Position numbers and translations under genes: made by a program. From positions 6,857,513 to 6,921,512 of the forward strand of contig NC_072451.1 of NCBI RefSeq assembly GCF_027596085.1: 64,000 bases of DNA, read 5' to 3'. A model generated the notes under the pieces. It was not told the DNA's origin and searched no databases. It saw only the letters and a list, made by a program, of their open reading frames with translations. Numbering within the stretch: position 1 is the first letter of the stretch; the number at the start of each line of letters is the position of its first letter. Below are positions 23,628 through 36,900 of this stretch, one piece after another. Source of the stretch: Anoplopoma fimbria (lineage: Eukaryota > Chordata > Actinopteri > Perciformes > Anoplopomatidae).

Positions 23628-26600
23628 TCCAGGAACTGGTTACGCAATGCTTTTTCATTCAAGCAGAAAAGAGTCAAATGGTTTAAGAGAAGACAAGAAA
23701 CATGAGAAAACACTTCCGCTGTGTAACATCAGTCAACCAAGTGTATTATTTTCTGCATTAAACAAAATTAAATCATAGGTATTTTACAAACAGGCCAAGT
23801 TATAATATAACTTGTTTTGTCTTATTTCTAGCAGAAGCTGTTGACACAAAAATGAAACAGACATGACGAGTAAGTGATACATCTTGTTAATCAGTCAAAT
23901 CTCCAGATGTGGTTCAGCAAAACAAGTAAAAAGAACATGTCTGGGCAGAATGAAAGTTGTGACAATAGGTACACATCATGTGCATTCCTAACAGATTAGG
24001 AAAACATCCCCAATGTTCCTTTTGTTGTGCTTAGAGCTGGGAAAGTGCTCATCTAGCATAGTGGTCGCTCACTCCTTCCTTTCTAAGACTGCGAGGTGCC
24101 TGTGTCATCCTTAACAACACTACTTTAGAAACAGAAGCAATTTCACGAGAACCAGAAAACTAAGGTGGCCTTTAGGTGATGTAAAAATGCTAAAGGCTCT
24201 CGCTAGAACCAGAAATTCAGATATTATACTAATTTCTGCTAATAGATCCCCTCAAATGCTACACATGCTCCCTTTAAGAAATACAGTTTAATTTCTCCGA
24301 CATATATTTGTATTTAGTTATATCAAATTAATCATACCGTATCCAATTGATTGTGAGTACAACCCTGACCCTGGCAACAGTTCATTTGGTTGATTAAATG
24401 CCTTGCTTATCGAAGTAGCTGGATGACCCTTACACAGGCAGGTTCAAGAGATTGGGTTTCGTCAGTCAAGGACGATATATTTCAATGCCACCTCACGAGA
24501 TCATTAGACCCCGGCTTCATAAAATGTAATCATTTGGTCATATAAAAGGCGGAAATGTTATTGAACTGTAGTTACAGGGTTTTATGTTAGCAATATGTAC
24601 AAAATCTATGATACACGTGATAAAATCTGACCTTTGCCTTTTAGTGAAACTCCATTGACAGATTCCAAATGTATGCGCAGTTGTAAAACAGAAGCTACTT
24701 TTTTACATTTAAAGTATAAACATTACATTTAAAGTATAAACAAGATAACTGCATCATTTCTTTATTCTGCTTTTCTCCACATTGTTTAAATAAAGTACTT
24801 TTAGAGCAATACTTACAGTATCTGATTTGCCACTTATTGAAAAGCAGAAAGAAGCAAAATGATAACTTCACAAATTGTATTTGAACATAAATGTCTGAGT
24901 TGACTGATATCTGAAGTCCATAATGTGTTGCTCCTAGACCGTAGTGGACATGTAGCACCACCTGCTGGAATGTATGCCTTATTGGAATCTTTTCTTTTTT
25001 TCTTTTTTTTACAAAAAGTCACAACAGAGACTGACATACAGTCCAGACTGTGTGAAACCTACTTTATTCATAGAAGATATACTAAATTACTGTTTGTAAA
25101 GACTTGAAAAGCTCTCTAATGTTGGATAAATGGTTCAGATGTTGATTGTGATTCATAAGTAGAGGAATGTAAGTCATATTGAAAGTAAAACTGTGCTTTT
25201 CTAGTTTGTTCGAACTAAATGATTCTTACTCAGAAATTGAATAAGATATTTCTTCTATCAATGGATCCAGTTCAGTGTGGACATTTTGGGTTAAACAACA
25301 TAAACAGGCATAAGAGAGAGCAGCTAAGACTGAGCAAAATAGACAAGTGCAGTCACACGACAGAACCGATCATAGTTATAATCTATCATGTTGTAGCAAT
25401 GTATTTATCTACCCAGTTATTCTGTTTTGAAGCTACATTATATACTTCTATCATTGGTAAAGGTGGAGCAATTATTTGGTTGTTAAGTGAAGCAAAATCT
25501 CACCTTGGGCCCAAAAAATGATTAGAGGTGAGAGCAAAGGTCAGAAGAAACCCCCAAACAGGAAAACTGATACTTTCAGGTCCAACTAGCTAAGATGAAA
25601 CTCACTGACTTGGTGTTATTATTACTCAGGTGATGAGTAACTATCATTTTCATTTCAACTGTTTCTTTAAAGTTGTAAAACTATTTTTTGTAAACTTCTC
25701 ACTGGTTGAGTTCCTGGTAACAGCTCAACTAGGGGTTACGTAAAAACATGCAATGGACACACTAAAACTATTTTAAAAGTCTATTAATGAAATCTGATAC
25801 AGCAACTCATACACATAGGGTTGCCTCTGATAATATGACAAACCTTTAATATATTTTATATATTTTAGGCCTTATAACTTTTTATTATCGACATTTGTAG
25901 GTTGCTTAAGATGACCGGAGACCTTTTTATTCATCATAACATTGCTGCATACAGGCCCCCTATAGCAGAGGTAACCTGATGAATATTCTGTAGCACTGAA
26001 AATGCCAACAAACACCAGTTTCTCATAAAGGACAGTCACAATATGAGCTTAAACTAAGAAGCACACACGCATATGCAAATACGAATGTGCGACTGAATAA
26101 ACTAAACACTTTTAGTTTACTTTGGCGCTTACAGGAAATAAAAAAAAACTGAGCACTCTAACTTTGCTACTTGTTAGCTAATTCACCACTGGGTGGAGAT
26201 GTTTTCTTTATTTACAGCATGACTGCATGATTCTGGGCTTTGACTGAGGCAGTTTCCTTTGGAACCGTTCTTTGAATTTCAGTGTCATGTCCTTGTCTGT
26301 GCTGTGCTGTGAACAAGGCAAAGTGAAAGGTTTATTAGTTGGTCATTTTTAAAAATCACTTCTTCAGGTCTGAAAAGACTTATGAAACATATAAGTTGGT
26401 TTGGCAGAAAATACAGTATGAGCTTTGACACTATGTAATACTCAACAGGAAAATAAATATAAAATGTGTTTATTCAATTATGAGTGTTGTCTGGAATATA
26501 AGTGATGGTAATTTGCAGACCTCCCTCCTGCACAGCAGGGCCTGGGACATGATCAGTGGGGCTGATAGTCCACAACTGAATAAAGGAAATGCCACAGGCT

Positions 26601-27774
26601 CACCAGAGCTTCAAAGCTGTTTTTAATTCTCACTTCCCAAGGGGGAACACAAACCAGAAGCTCTAAGAAAAAAACATGGCAAGTTGCTTATATTAAGGTA
26701 CAGTAAAGATTTATTCTGCTGCTTTAGCTTTACAAAATTGAGATGGCCACATTTGTTTAAGTTGGCCTTGGTCTGCTCAGGGCTTAGGTTTTATTGTTAG
26801 TATGTTAGTATGTTATGTATTATTACATAGCCAAGCAAATAGTTATATGTTTAATAAACTTCAAGTATACCACTTTGGTTGTTTATTAAACTATTTCCGT
26901 AAGAAACTAGAAGTTGTAGGATTCAAGGAAGAAAAGCATTATTATTATTTATCATTAAATTACATTCATGGGCAAGATACTACAAATGCTGAAGTTTGAA
27001 TCATATACTGTCATTTACTTTTTTTGGAAACATACATACAGACAGACTTATGCTACCATAATTCAGGATAATATCCATTTGATTGTATACAATAAATAAC
27101 ATGCTGTGAAATTGCTAAATTTCATGCTGTATGCCTTTTAATCTGACATGTTTGGTTAGATGTATGATAAATTAGTATCAATTCCTCCCTACAAAAGGTT
27201 AGTTTATGTATTGCAAGGAGCCCTAGATGAGGTTGTAAACGAGCTGTCCCCCCTATTACAAATTTGGGTTATGAATGGCCAGCAATAACATGTATTGGAG
27301 TAGATTGTTCTTAATTAACTCAGTAAGCATCCTCTGTAATTGTACATTGAGCCCCCTTTATGTTTTATTTATTTAATTTTATTTATTTATGTATTTTATT
27401 TATTTTCTGTCTTTGTCAATGACATATGTATGTGTTAGGTTCACATTGCAAAAAATAATATTTTTTGTTTAATTTGACCAAATGTGTATGTTGTTTCCCT
27501 GATTTGTTCTATTTCGTTGTTTAAAAAAAAATAAAAAAAATGGTGAAAATAAGTAATAACATATTATCATTATTATCAAATTATATTATGTTTAAGTGCA
27601 TTTTTATTACAATACTAATAAAACATTGGTTACTAACAATACTAGATGTCAGATGTATTACTTCAAGTTATCTAAAAGTGGTTCATTAACTTAAAAATGT
27701 GGCCCAGTTGACACAGATTATTTTAGGGTTTTTTTTAAATTTATTTTTTTACAATGTTCTGAACAGGATGCATG
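23628..27774. other. Intergenic region between cyp8b1 and higd1a
   Basis: AT-rich sequence with no recognisable exon. In human, ACKR2 lies between CYP8B1 and HIGD1A; I found no seven-helix chemokine-receptor frame here on either strand. The longest open frame, 25219-25521 (plus), has no family features. Confidence 0.6.
24703..24742. repeat. 20-bp tandem duplication
   Basis: TTACATTTAAAGTATAAACA occurs twice in direct succession at 24703-24722 and 24723-24742. Confidence 0.9.
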
Positions 27775-27797
27775 CAGCACGTTACTGAAACGTGCTG
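27775..27797. promoter_or_regulatory. Inverted repeat with two ACGTG cores upstream of higd1a
   Basis: CAGCACGTT at 27775-27783 and AACGTGCTG at 27789-27797 form a perfect 9-bp inverted repeat with a 5-bp spacer. Each arm contains an ACGTG core in opposite orientation, the core of hypoxia response elements and of some bHLH sites. A full CACGTG E-box follows at 27838-27843. The site is about 0.7 kb upstream of the likely higd1a first exon. Confidence 0.45.
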
Positions 27798-28343
27798 TCA
27801 CAAACGTCACATCAGTCCAGAGATCAACACGTGAAGCAAGAGGATTCACTTCCTCCTACCTCCACCTTCGTTTATATACCAGTACGGAAGAGAATAGCAT
27901 AAGGAGAGAGCATAACCGTAAACACCGTGGTATTATAGAAATAGGTTGTTGGTTTCTCTAGCTTCTCTGACAATAAATAAAATATAATATTTTTATGATT
28001 AGTTTGACAGTATGAGAGGCTTTCTTTGTTTCAATGCGGAACAGACTACGCGCCTATCTCACAGTCGTTTCACTATCTTTGTTTTTTTTCGTTCGGCGAT
28101 TGTACAACTCATGCTGCGTTCATGACACATCGGATTTATTGCGATCAACGCTCGAAAACCCCGGCGCTGACGATAACAAGCGACCATGTTATGCTGCCAG
28201 TGCGCAGATCATGTTATGTGATGTCCAGCCAAGTTAAGCAATGCAAAGCCTTACACAAAACAGCGCATCAGAACTTGAACTGAGATAGATGGAGGCGCGG
28301 TATTTGTATTTTACCATTTTCTCCGGTGACCTGAACACAATAC

Positions 28344-28379
28344 TCTCGCGATAACTCCTGCTGACGTCAAACCTACGTG
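28344..28379 (+). promoter_or_regulatory. higd1a: higd1a proximal promoter: CGCG element, CRE and HRE core
   Basis: Just upstream of the likely non-coding exon 1 are TCTCGCGATA at 28344 (one base off the TCTCGCGAGA element), a perfect palindromic CRE TGACGTCA at 28362-28369, and TACGTGA at 28374-28380 holding an ACGTG hypoxia-response core. HIGD1A is known to be hypoxia-induced, so the HRE core fits; function here is inferred. Confidence 0.5.
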
Positions 28380-28439
28380 AGATTACGCTTACATAACGAA
28401 GCCGGCTCTCTACTTCCTCCCAATTTACATGCGACCTGC

Positions 28440-28518
28440 GGCTCTAAAGACTCCCCAAAACATCTCTGGATAATTTATCTGTGGGTTGATTCAAAGTGCA
28501 ACACAAATCCTAAAACAG
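28440..28518 (+). other. higd1a: Likely non-coding exon 1 of higd1a
   Basis: The donor CAG|GTAAGA at 28518/28519 lies in a CpG-containing stretch 350 bp before the ATG-bearing exon, whose acceptor is at about 28861-28862. The 5' limit is not visible and the start given is nominal. Confidence 0.5.
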
Positions 28519-28867
28519 GTAAGACTCAGCTCAGCCTACTGTGATATAATGAATGTTTGTATCTGATGTTAAAGCTGTTCTCGTGTTGTATTATATTAAG
28601 TGCGTGCTTTCTGTTATTTAGCCTGATAAAAATGACCCAAACAGTGAGGTCAGGCCATAACTTGGCATTGCTCAATGGTTTATCTTATTAAGGCCTATAA
28701 AGCGACGTGTCTCACTGCTGCCCTTCATGGGTAACCTCTATGCACTTCATGTTGTATTTAGATCTAAAAATAATTTTTTTTAAAAAAAAAGCTGTGTTTT
28801 GGGGAATAAAATAGAAGTTATACCAATAATTTACATAACTTTCCTTTTCTTTTTTTCTTTAGTCAAG

Positions 28868-29783
<916 letters not shown>

Positions 29784-30790
29784 ACATGGACTTTGAAATT
29801 TACGTCCCTTAATATTACCTCATATTAAGGTGTTTAGACATTTATTTTTACAGATGTTTCATAATTTGTGTATGCGCACATCAGCAGCTGCCCGCTACTG
29901 TAAATAGAGATGTTATTGATTACATATGATATCCTCCGGGTACTGTACAAGAGGGGCGAGCTATCGCTTCCGTATTGATGAGGAGGTCTCAGCTCTTTTA
30001 GCTCTGATGAGACTCTGTGGGTATGCTTTTGTAAGCCCAGTGGGTTTGACAACTTGATTGACAGGTGGCATCACTGATAGTTTTGTTGGTGCCTATTTGA
30101 ACAGAGTGTGAGTGAAAAATCAAAAACTAGAAAATGTAGCAACAGTTTGACTCGGCTAAGCCTATATTTAAAAATAACCACCAATACAGATCAGGTAGGC
30201 TGATATTTTTTTCGCTCGTATTTATTTTATTGTGTCACACCAGCGATTATTTAATGTACTAATGTAGGGATTTTTGCCAAATGGAAAAGGTTTTGCACCT
30301 TAGCCCAATTGTTTTTAAAGGGCATCCCAGAGATGTGGTCTAGACGAGGACTACTCGATCACATAATTCAAACAGCAAGCACACAAAGGATGTGCAATAT
30401 CAGATTATAACATAAAGCAAATATTTAAAGTTATCACATGGAAATTGGCAAAAGGAACACAAATCATGAAACAAAGCCACATGGGTCTCTTTAAGAAATG
30501 CATTTGTGATTTCATTTAATAGCCTTTATTCAAACTAATAAGTCTTTTCTTCTCATATTTGTATCATTATGTTGTGATACACAGGGGTCCAATACAAGTC
30601 CTCATGAGACACATGAGATAAACCCAGGTACACCTATAGACTAACCTATAAAATATCATATAGCCTACCTTGTCATGTTCTTAAAACAGATGCCTTGTTA
30701 AGTTATTCACAAAGTAGAGTTTTTAATGTTGTGTACAAATACAGAACATGCTCATTTCGAAAGTTTATTTGTATTTTTTTTTTTTCTGAA

Positions 30791-30796
30791 AATAAA
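30791..30796 (+). promoter_or_regulatory. higd1a: Candidate polyadenylation signal of higd1a
   Basis: AATAAA about 1 kb past the higd1a stop codon, in an A/T-rich context followed by TTGTAATTTTG. Earlier good hexamers were not noticed in 29784-30700. Confidence 0.45.
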
Positions 30797-30839
30797 ATTT
30801 CTTGTAATTTTGAAATTCAGTTGTGTATGTTTTGAAACC

Positions 30840-32200
30840 TTCCCAAAGTGCATTGCAATTATGTGTGGACTGTTGTAGCTTATTCATAACAAATATGAAA
30901 GTTGCAATGGCAGTTTATTATGTACGCGAAGCTTAAACGTATACAGTCTAGCAATAGTTAACAGTTAGTCTGTGTTAGAAAACACCTCTCAGTATAACAA
31001 TTCAATGGCAAAAAAAAGACAGCACATTACAAAAAATATTTGATTAGGGTAATGTTTAAGACTGTTTTGTTTAAGTTAGGTGTTCCTAGAGAAATGTCCT
31101 TTTCAGTGTAGAATTTGTTTGGTCTACTTAAAACTTAAAACTAATTCAAAATGGGTTAGTGCTAACTTCATTGTGCAACAGTTGGTGTCCAAAGATTCCA
31201 AACATTTTTTTTATCTCTGCCCTACCATCAAATAAACCTTCTGATATGTTAGTGTTTTATGCTTTGGAATACTTTCTTGTGTAATGTCCCACCCTAAGAT
31301 CAGGGTTAAACAGGAAATGCATCACATCAACTGAAGGTGGGGAAGATGCTGTAAAACGCCGTGTCATTGTGACTTTGGACATTCTGAGTTTTATAATGCC
31401 AACTGCTTTTTAATCAGGTTACACCAGTGTGTTTGCCTATCCGCCCATAATGAAATTGGAGAGCGTTGGGTAATCGCATACCTGTTTAGCCACAATAACA
31501 CCCAAGGACACACAGCTATTCAGCTTTAGTCACTCATACAATATACACACAATCAGACCAAATAAGCATCCGTCAGGTTGTTCCTTACCTCCGAACCAGG
31601 GCCGTAGGATGAACGATGTACTTGAAAAGCTTCTATGGGATTCACTATCAAATGAGAAATAGTATTTAATTTTTCTGTTTTTAGTGTTGACTATAACTAA
31701 GGACATAATATGAATGGGCCTTTTAAACATGGATTGAATGTACCTATACATAGTGTCTTCAAAATTGATAAATAAAATGAAAGTGCTGTAATGTGTATTT
31801 GGCATTCATTCCTGCTTTGTCGCCCTCTTGTGGTCATGTATGAAGCTGCTCAATAATAAAGGGTTTGACCAGATTGTATGTTTGCATATGATAAATACTT
31901 TTATACTCACACTTAATTAATGGGTCTTAGCATTTTTTCAAACACTTTTATGCCTCGAGGTGATTTGCTTTAAACAAATATATAATTTGCTGTGATTTCT
32001 TGGGGTTTAACTTTTAAACTGTATTTATGATGTCAACATATTCAAAACAACTAAACAGCAAAACTGAATGTACAAGTTACCAAAACACGAAATCATGGAA
32101 AACACTTATTCATTTGGTATCTTTGAGTTTACCAAAGCATTAATCTCCAATCAGCCAAGAGGAACTCCACCTGTGCTGTTTATCACTACCTTTTCTCCTC
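30840..32200. other. Intergenic region between higd1a and ccdc13
   Basis: AT-rich DNA without a recognisable exon or clear transposable element. Short open frames such as 31530-31805 (minus) carry no known motif. Confidence 0.6.
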
Positions 32201-32213
32201 ATTTGCAGCTTTA

Positions 32214-32508
32214 AGAATAAGAATAAGAATAAGATAATCCTTTATTAGTCCCGCAGCGGGGAAATTTGCAGGCTTACAGCAGCAGAGAGTAAAGTGCACA
32301 CAAGAGACATAGTAAAGAAAGACAAGATTTAAAAAAAAAAAATGAAAAATAAAAAAAAACAAGTATTATAAATAAGCAATAAAAACAGTAGAAAACACAA
32401 TAACTGAAATATAATATTTACAGACAGAAAAAAACTATTTTAACTATTATTGCACAGTGTTTTTATTGTCATGTGTCATGTGGTCTGCTGGGAGCAGAGC
32501 TGGTTGTG
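32214..32508 (-). repeat. Second copy of the LINE-type 3' end fragment
   Basis: This closely parallels 2521-2870 over its whole length: the same GGACTAATAAAGGATTATCT end, A-rich middle and GCTCCCAGCAGACCAC start, differing mainly by short deletions. Tail repeats are CTTATT-type (AAGAAT on plus, 32213-32235). No coding capacity. Confidence 0.75.
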
Positions 32509-32676
32509 GTTTATTAATTTTTCCCATGAACTATTATCAGAATAAATAAACAACTAACACAGCAGCAGTATAAATGACTGCCTTGTGAGAAACTGAAACA
32601 TTGAAAAACATTTAACTCACCATACCTGTGAACTGAGGTGTCTGTCTCATTTGTTCCCGAGACTACAAAATTGCTC

Positions 32677-32686
32677 TCTCGCGAGA
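32677..32686 (+). promoter_or_regulatory. ccdc13: Perfect TCTCGCGAGA element in the presumed ccdc13 promoter
   Basis: The palindrome TCTCGCGAGA lies in a small CpG-rich island (about 32640-32780), between a GACTACAAAATTGC motif and GTTGCTATGTAC. This decamer is a known vertebrate core-promoter element of housekeeping genes. A plausible non-coding exon ends at a GACTG|GTGAGA donor at 32838, supporting a promoter here. Confidence 0.55.
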
Positions 32687-33221
32687 TCTTCGCTTTGCGT
32701 CTCGGGAGTACCGTTGCTATGTACACAGGAGCGTCGCTCGCAATCAGTGAGGGAGCTGCCACCACGTTACTAAAGGACGCAGTGAGATTACAGCCTCTAA
32801 TGTGTCAACAAGGGCGGCACTGGGATGACTAATGACTGGTGAGATATTTCCTCTTCATACAACCTTAATGCATGCTGCTTTGTACAGAGTTGGAAGACTG
32901 GGATTAGACTTCTAAAAGCTTCCTACTCCCAGTAAATCTAATTATTTATTATTATTTATTATTATCTTGCTTATTGCTCCAACACTTGCTTTCTAGTTTG
33001 TTTTTCTTTTCTTTTTTTTTTGCTAACAACACCAAAGCAGTCAGTTTGCATCTGCTGGATCATGACTTGCCATATTTAGGTCAGTGGGGTCATTCATGAT
33101 AAACCTATGCTTGATGGTCATGGACTTCCAAGAAGAGCAGAAGTTTTTAGACTTGGTCTGATTGAAGAAATATAAGTCAAACGGTAATTATTTTATTAAT
33201 TCAGTAAAAAACAAACAAGTG

Positions 33222-33601
33222 CTGTCACTGTATGTCCATCCATCCATTTTCCGTAACCTGCTTATCCAGTTAAGGGTCGCAGGGGTGCTGGAGCTGATCT
33301 CAGGTGTCAATGGGCGAAGGCAGGGTCTCCAGTCTGTCGCAGGGCTGACATATAGAGACAAACAACCATTCACACTCACATCCACACCTACGGGCAATTT
33401 AGAGTCTTCAATGCACCTAAGCTGCATGTCTTTGGACTGTGGGAGGAAGCCGGAGAACCCGGAGAGAACCCACGCTGACACGGGGAGAACATGCAAACTC
33501 CACACAGAAGGTTGTCCAGCCCGGGAATTGAACCCAGGCCCCTCTTGCTGTGAGGCGACAGTGCTAACCACTACACCACCGTGCAGCCTGTCACTGTATG
33601 T
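33222..33601 (-). repeat. tRNA-headed fish SINE with 14-bp target-site duplication
   Basis: On the minus strand the element starts GCTGCACGGTGGTGTAGTGG (A-box-like), with GGTTCAATTCCCGGG as B box. It passes through the familiar CTCCACAGAC/ATGTTCTCCCCGTG region and ends in GGATGGATGG. CTGTCACTGTATGT flanks it at 33222-33235 and 33588-33601, a clean target-site duplication. It lies in the likely first intron of ccdc13. The antisense frame 33188-33571 is only its translation. Confidence 0.85.
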
Positions 33602-33611
33602 ATGTGTGTGA

Positions 33612-33765
33612 ATGTTAGTTAGGGTTAGGTGGCACCTTGCATGGTAGCTCCTGTCATCAGTGTATGAATGGGTGTGAATGGGTGAATGATTAGTAATGTA
33701 AAAGCGCTTTGAGTGGTCGGAAGACTAGAAAAGCGCTATACAAGTACAGTCCATTTACCATTTAC
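33612..33765 (+). repeat. 5'-truncated SINE with a different tail
   Basis: The body contains GGTGGCACCTTGCATGGTAG and CATCAGTGTATGAATGGGTG, as in the SINE at 29018-29316. The 3' end is instead AAAGCGCTTTGAGTGGTCGG ... AAAAGCGCTATACAAGTACA, another well-known fish tail. The tRNA-like head is missing. Confidence 0.7.
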
Positions 33766-33931
33766 TTAACTGCAAAGCAGCCTGCAAATCCAAGGGAATC
33801 TATATCCATGTATCCATTATCTGACTATAACCAAATTTCCAGACATTTTTTTTGTCACACTATTGATTTCCTCTGTCATTTTCCACTTGTATAAGTTTTA
33901 TTAGGATTCCTTATGCTATAAATCACAGATC

Positions 33932-36900
33932 ATGGAGCATGATGATGAACTGAATGACTTGCGGCTTCAGTTCCAAGCGCTGCAAAAACAGCAGGAGAAA
34001 AGAAAACTGGACGGGAAAAAGAAGAAAGAACCAGATGGGCTTGATGTCAATGTTGGCCAGGATGATTTGGATCTATCTAATGAAGGTATTCAGGCAGACA
34101 ATCTCGAACACAGGTGAGTCTTACGAAGGCGGAAATATATTTTGCCAGCTTGAATTGGGTTTTTTTATGCTTTATTAATAAAACAAAATATATAAATAAG
34201 CAAACATAATAATTCTTCTCTGGAAATATGATTTTAATAATCATGTTTTAAGACCTGATTACTCAATGCAAGCAATGAATCACTCTCTTCTATTCAGTGT
34301 TCATTTGTATCACCTCCCTATAGATTGCAACAGGATAAGAATCAAAATCAGAATTTGCTGGACCAGCTGAGGGAGCTTAAGGATGAAAATGGTCGGCTCT
34401 TCAAACTCCTGAGTGAGAAGGATTTTGAAATAAAACACCTGAAGAAGAAAAGAGAAGAAGAACGACTGGCTTTAGCAGGTATAAATACAACATCTTTGCC
34501 TCCACAGTAACATAATAGAAATACCACAGCTTCCTCATGACTTTTCCACTCATCTATTTAGGCACATCAGGCCTGGCAGGTGATATCGCAGCCACCAAGA
34601 TTGTTGAGCTGTCCAAGAAGAATAGAGAGCTAACTGCTGAAATTGAGCGAGAAAAGATTAAAACCAAGCAAAACAGCAACAGAGTCAAAGAGCTCGAGAA
34701 AGAGGTAACAAAGTGTTGCGTTAGGTTTGTCATTTAATTTGATTCGTAGATGGATGTTCATCATTTCAACACACAGAGGTTCTCAATTTCTTTTTAATCT
34801 AAATGTATGTTGTTCCATAGCTGCAGGTGGCTTTGGTGCACTTTCCAACTGGGCAAAATGTTGATACAAAGTCACAGAATAAGAGGTCGATCGAAGACTG
34901 TGAGGTAATCAATCATATGAAAAGTCACATTCACCAAAATTATATTTTTATGTCTTACTAGCTGTAAGGTTGACAACTCTATCCATCTTTTCACAAAAGC
35001 AGGAAAATCCAGCTGTGAAATCTCTGCAGGATAAATTAGCTGCTGCCCAGCTGAAAGTGACTGAGTACCGCAACCAGGTTCAGTCTGCCAAACAGGATTT
35101 GAAAGTAGCTCAGAAGGTAGAATCTTTTTCTTTTTTCCTTCCTAGAGAATCATCACAGACATCTGTATTCCAAAATATGAACCGCTACTGTCGTTGTAGG
35201 TTTTAATCAGTGAGATTGGAGAGGAGGTCAGCTTCCAGCAATTACTAAACTGCCCTGGGAGCTTTAGAGGTCGCTCTCAGCAGATATTGGCTCTTCAGAC
35301 GAGGGTAAGCTAAAATATATATATATATTTAGTGCTTTCCAAATAAGGTTAACAAGTTCCTAATATCCTAGTTACTAATATGAGATAGCGGACATATGAA
35401 ACAAACGGCGGAATTCACCATGAACAAAACTGGGTATTGTGCAACAGGTGCGGGATCTGGAGCAGCAGCTGAACCTGTCCACTCAGCGAAGACAGCCGAG
35501 CGTCCTGAGTGTAGAGGAAGAGTTTCTGGGCATGGGGGTCCTTCAGAAAACCCCTCCACAAGACAGGAACATCAGCTACATCCGCACCATCGAGAAGGAG
35601 AAAAGGGAGGCATTTGAGGTGTGTGTGTGTGTGTATACAATACTTGAAAATTAACTGACCGAAATAAATTTGCTGACGAGGTCCCTGCTTTTTTGTTTCA
35701 CCAACTGAACAGAGGATCTCAGTGGACTATGAGGCCCTCCTGAAAGACCACGAGGACGTGAAGAAAAAGCTAGACGCGTCTAGAGCCAGGAACAAATCTC
35801 TGTCTACCGAGATGAAATCTCTGAAGGCCCAGATCTCCACCCTCCTGGAGAAGGGTAAACATGATGATGAGCTTGTTGATGCTCTGCTGGTAAGGAAATA
35901 GATAAAAGAAAAAATATATATATACTTGGTGTATCTTCTATTATGTGTACACACACAAATTGTGTATATGTCAGTTTTACAGAGACGTCTAAAGCATGCA
36001 ACTCAACATCTTTTCAGTTATTCTTTGATATTTTATCTGAATGCAGACATATTCTTAGGTTGACCATCTGGCAAAATATATTTTTTTTTCTGAAGGCTTT
36101 GGCGGCCTTTTCATGAGCCAAAATGAATGGAGTTTTGTTGACCAAAGATAAGCATTCAAAGTGCTGAAATTGGAGTTGGAAGAATATGATTTAACCATAA
36201 TAGATTTAATATTGAAGCTTTGATAGTGAGCTAATGGTTGAATGCATAACGTGATTAAAGCCCAATTTGTTGTTGAGCAGCAAATGCTCCATGAAAGGTA
36301 TGACATGTTTTAAACATTTAATGGTTTATCAACTACACAAATCAGTTCTTGTTACACGTACCAAATAACAAAAAGAAATAATGAGGGATTTCACATCCCA
36401 TTTACAATCCAAAATGAGCCACAGACCGCAGAAAGAAAGATCTTCTGTACGCTCGACTACATTGCTCTTAGCAATAAGTGCCTCTTCTACGTTCTGCAGA
36501 AGCAGCAGACTCAGATGCAGGAGGTGCTGAGACGGATCGGCCAGCAGCAGAACGTGCAGACCAAGGAGATCCAGCAGAGTCCGAGACAGCAGCTGAGCAG
36601 TGAGCCTCCGGCGCACAACGCTCTCATCCAGAACCTTAAGCAGATAGGCGCTGAAAGAGAGGCCAGGATCAAAGAGCTAGAGGAGCAGATCCAGCAGCTC
36701 TCTGTCAAGGTGAAAAAACTAAATAAATGCAAAGTCTTAGAAATTACAAAATTATGTTGTATTTGACTTTACGTTAACATTTTAATCTAAAAGTTATTTT
36801 TTCCATTTTAACTTTTCACCTTATGCTTTAGTCATTCATATTCAATGCTGCTGTTGCAGGAAGAGGGTGCTGAGAGACAGTCCAGCCTCAAGACAACGAT

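Noticed and set aside
25219..25521. 100-residue plus-strand frame
   Set aside because: It lies in AT-rich intergenic DNA, with no domain, neighbour logic or promoter; chance is sufficient.
33188..33571. 127-residue minus-strand frame
   Set aside because: It is entirely the translation of a SINE with target-site duplications.
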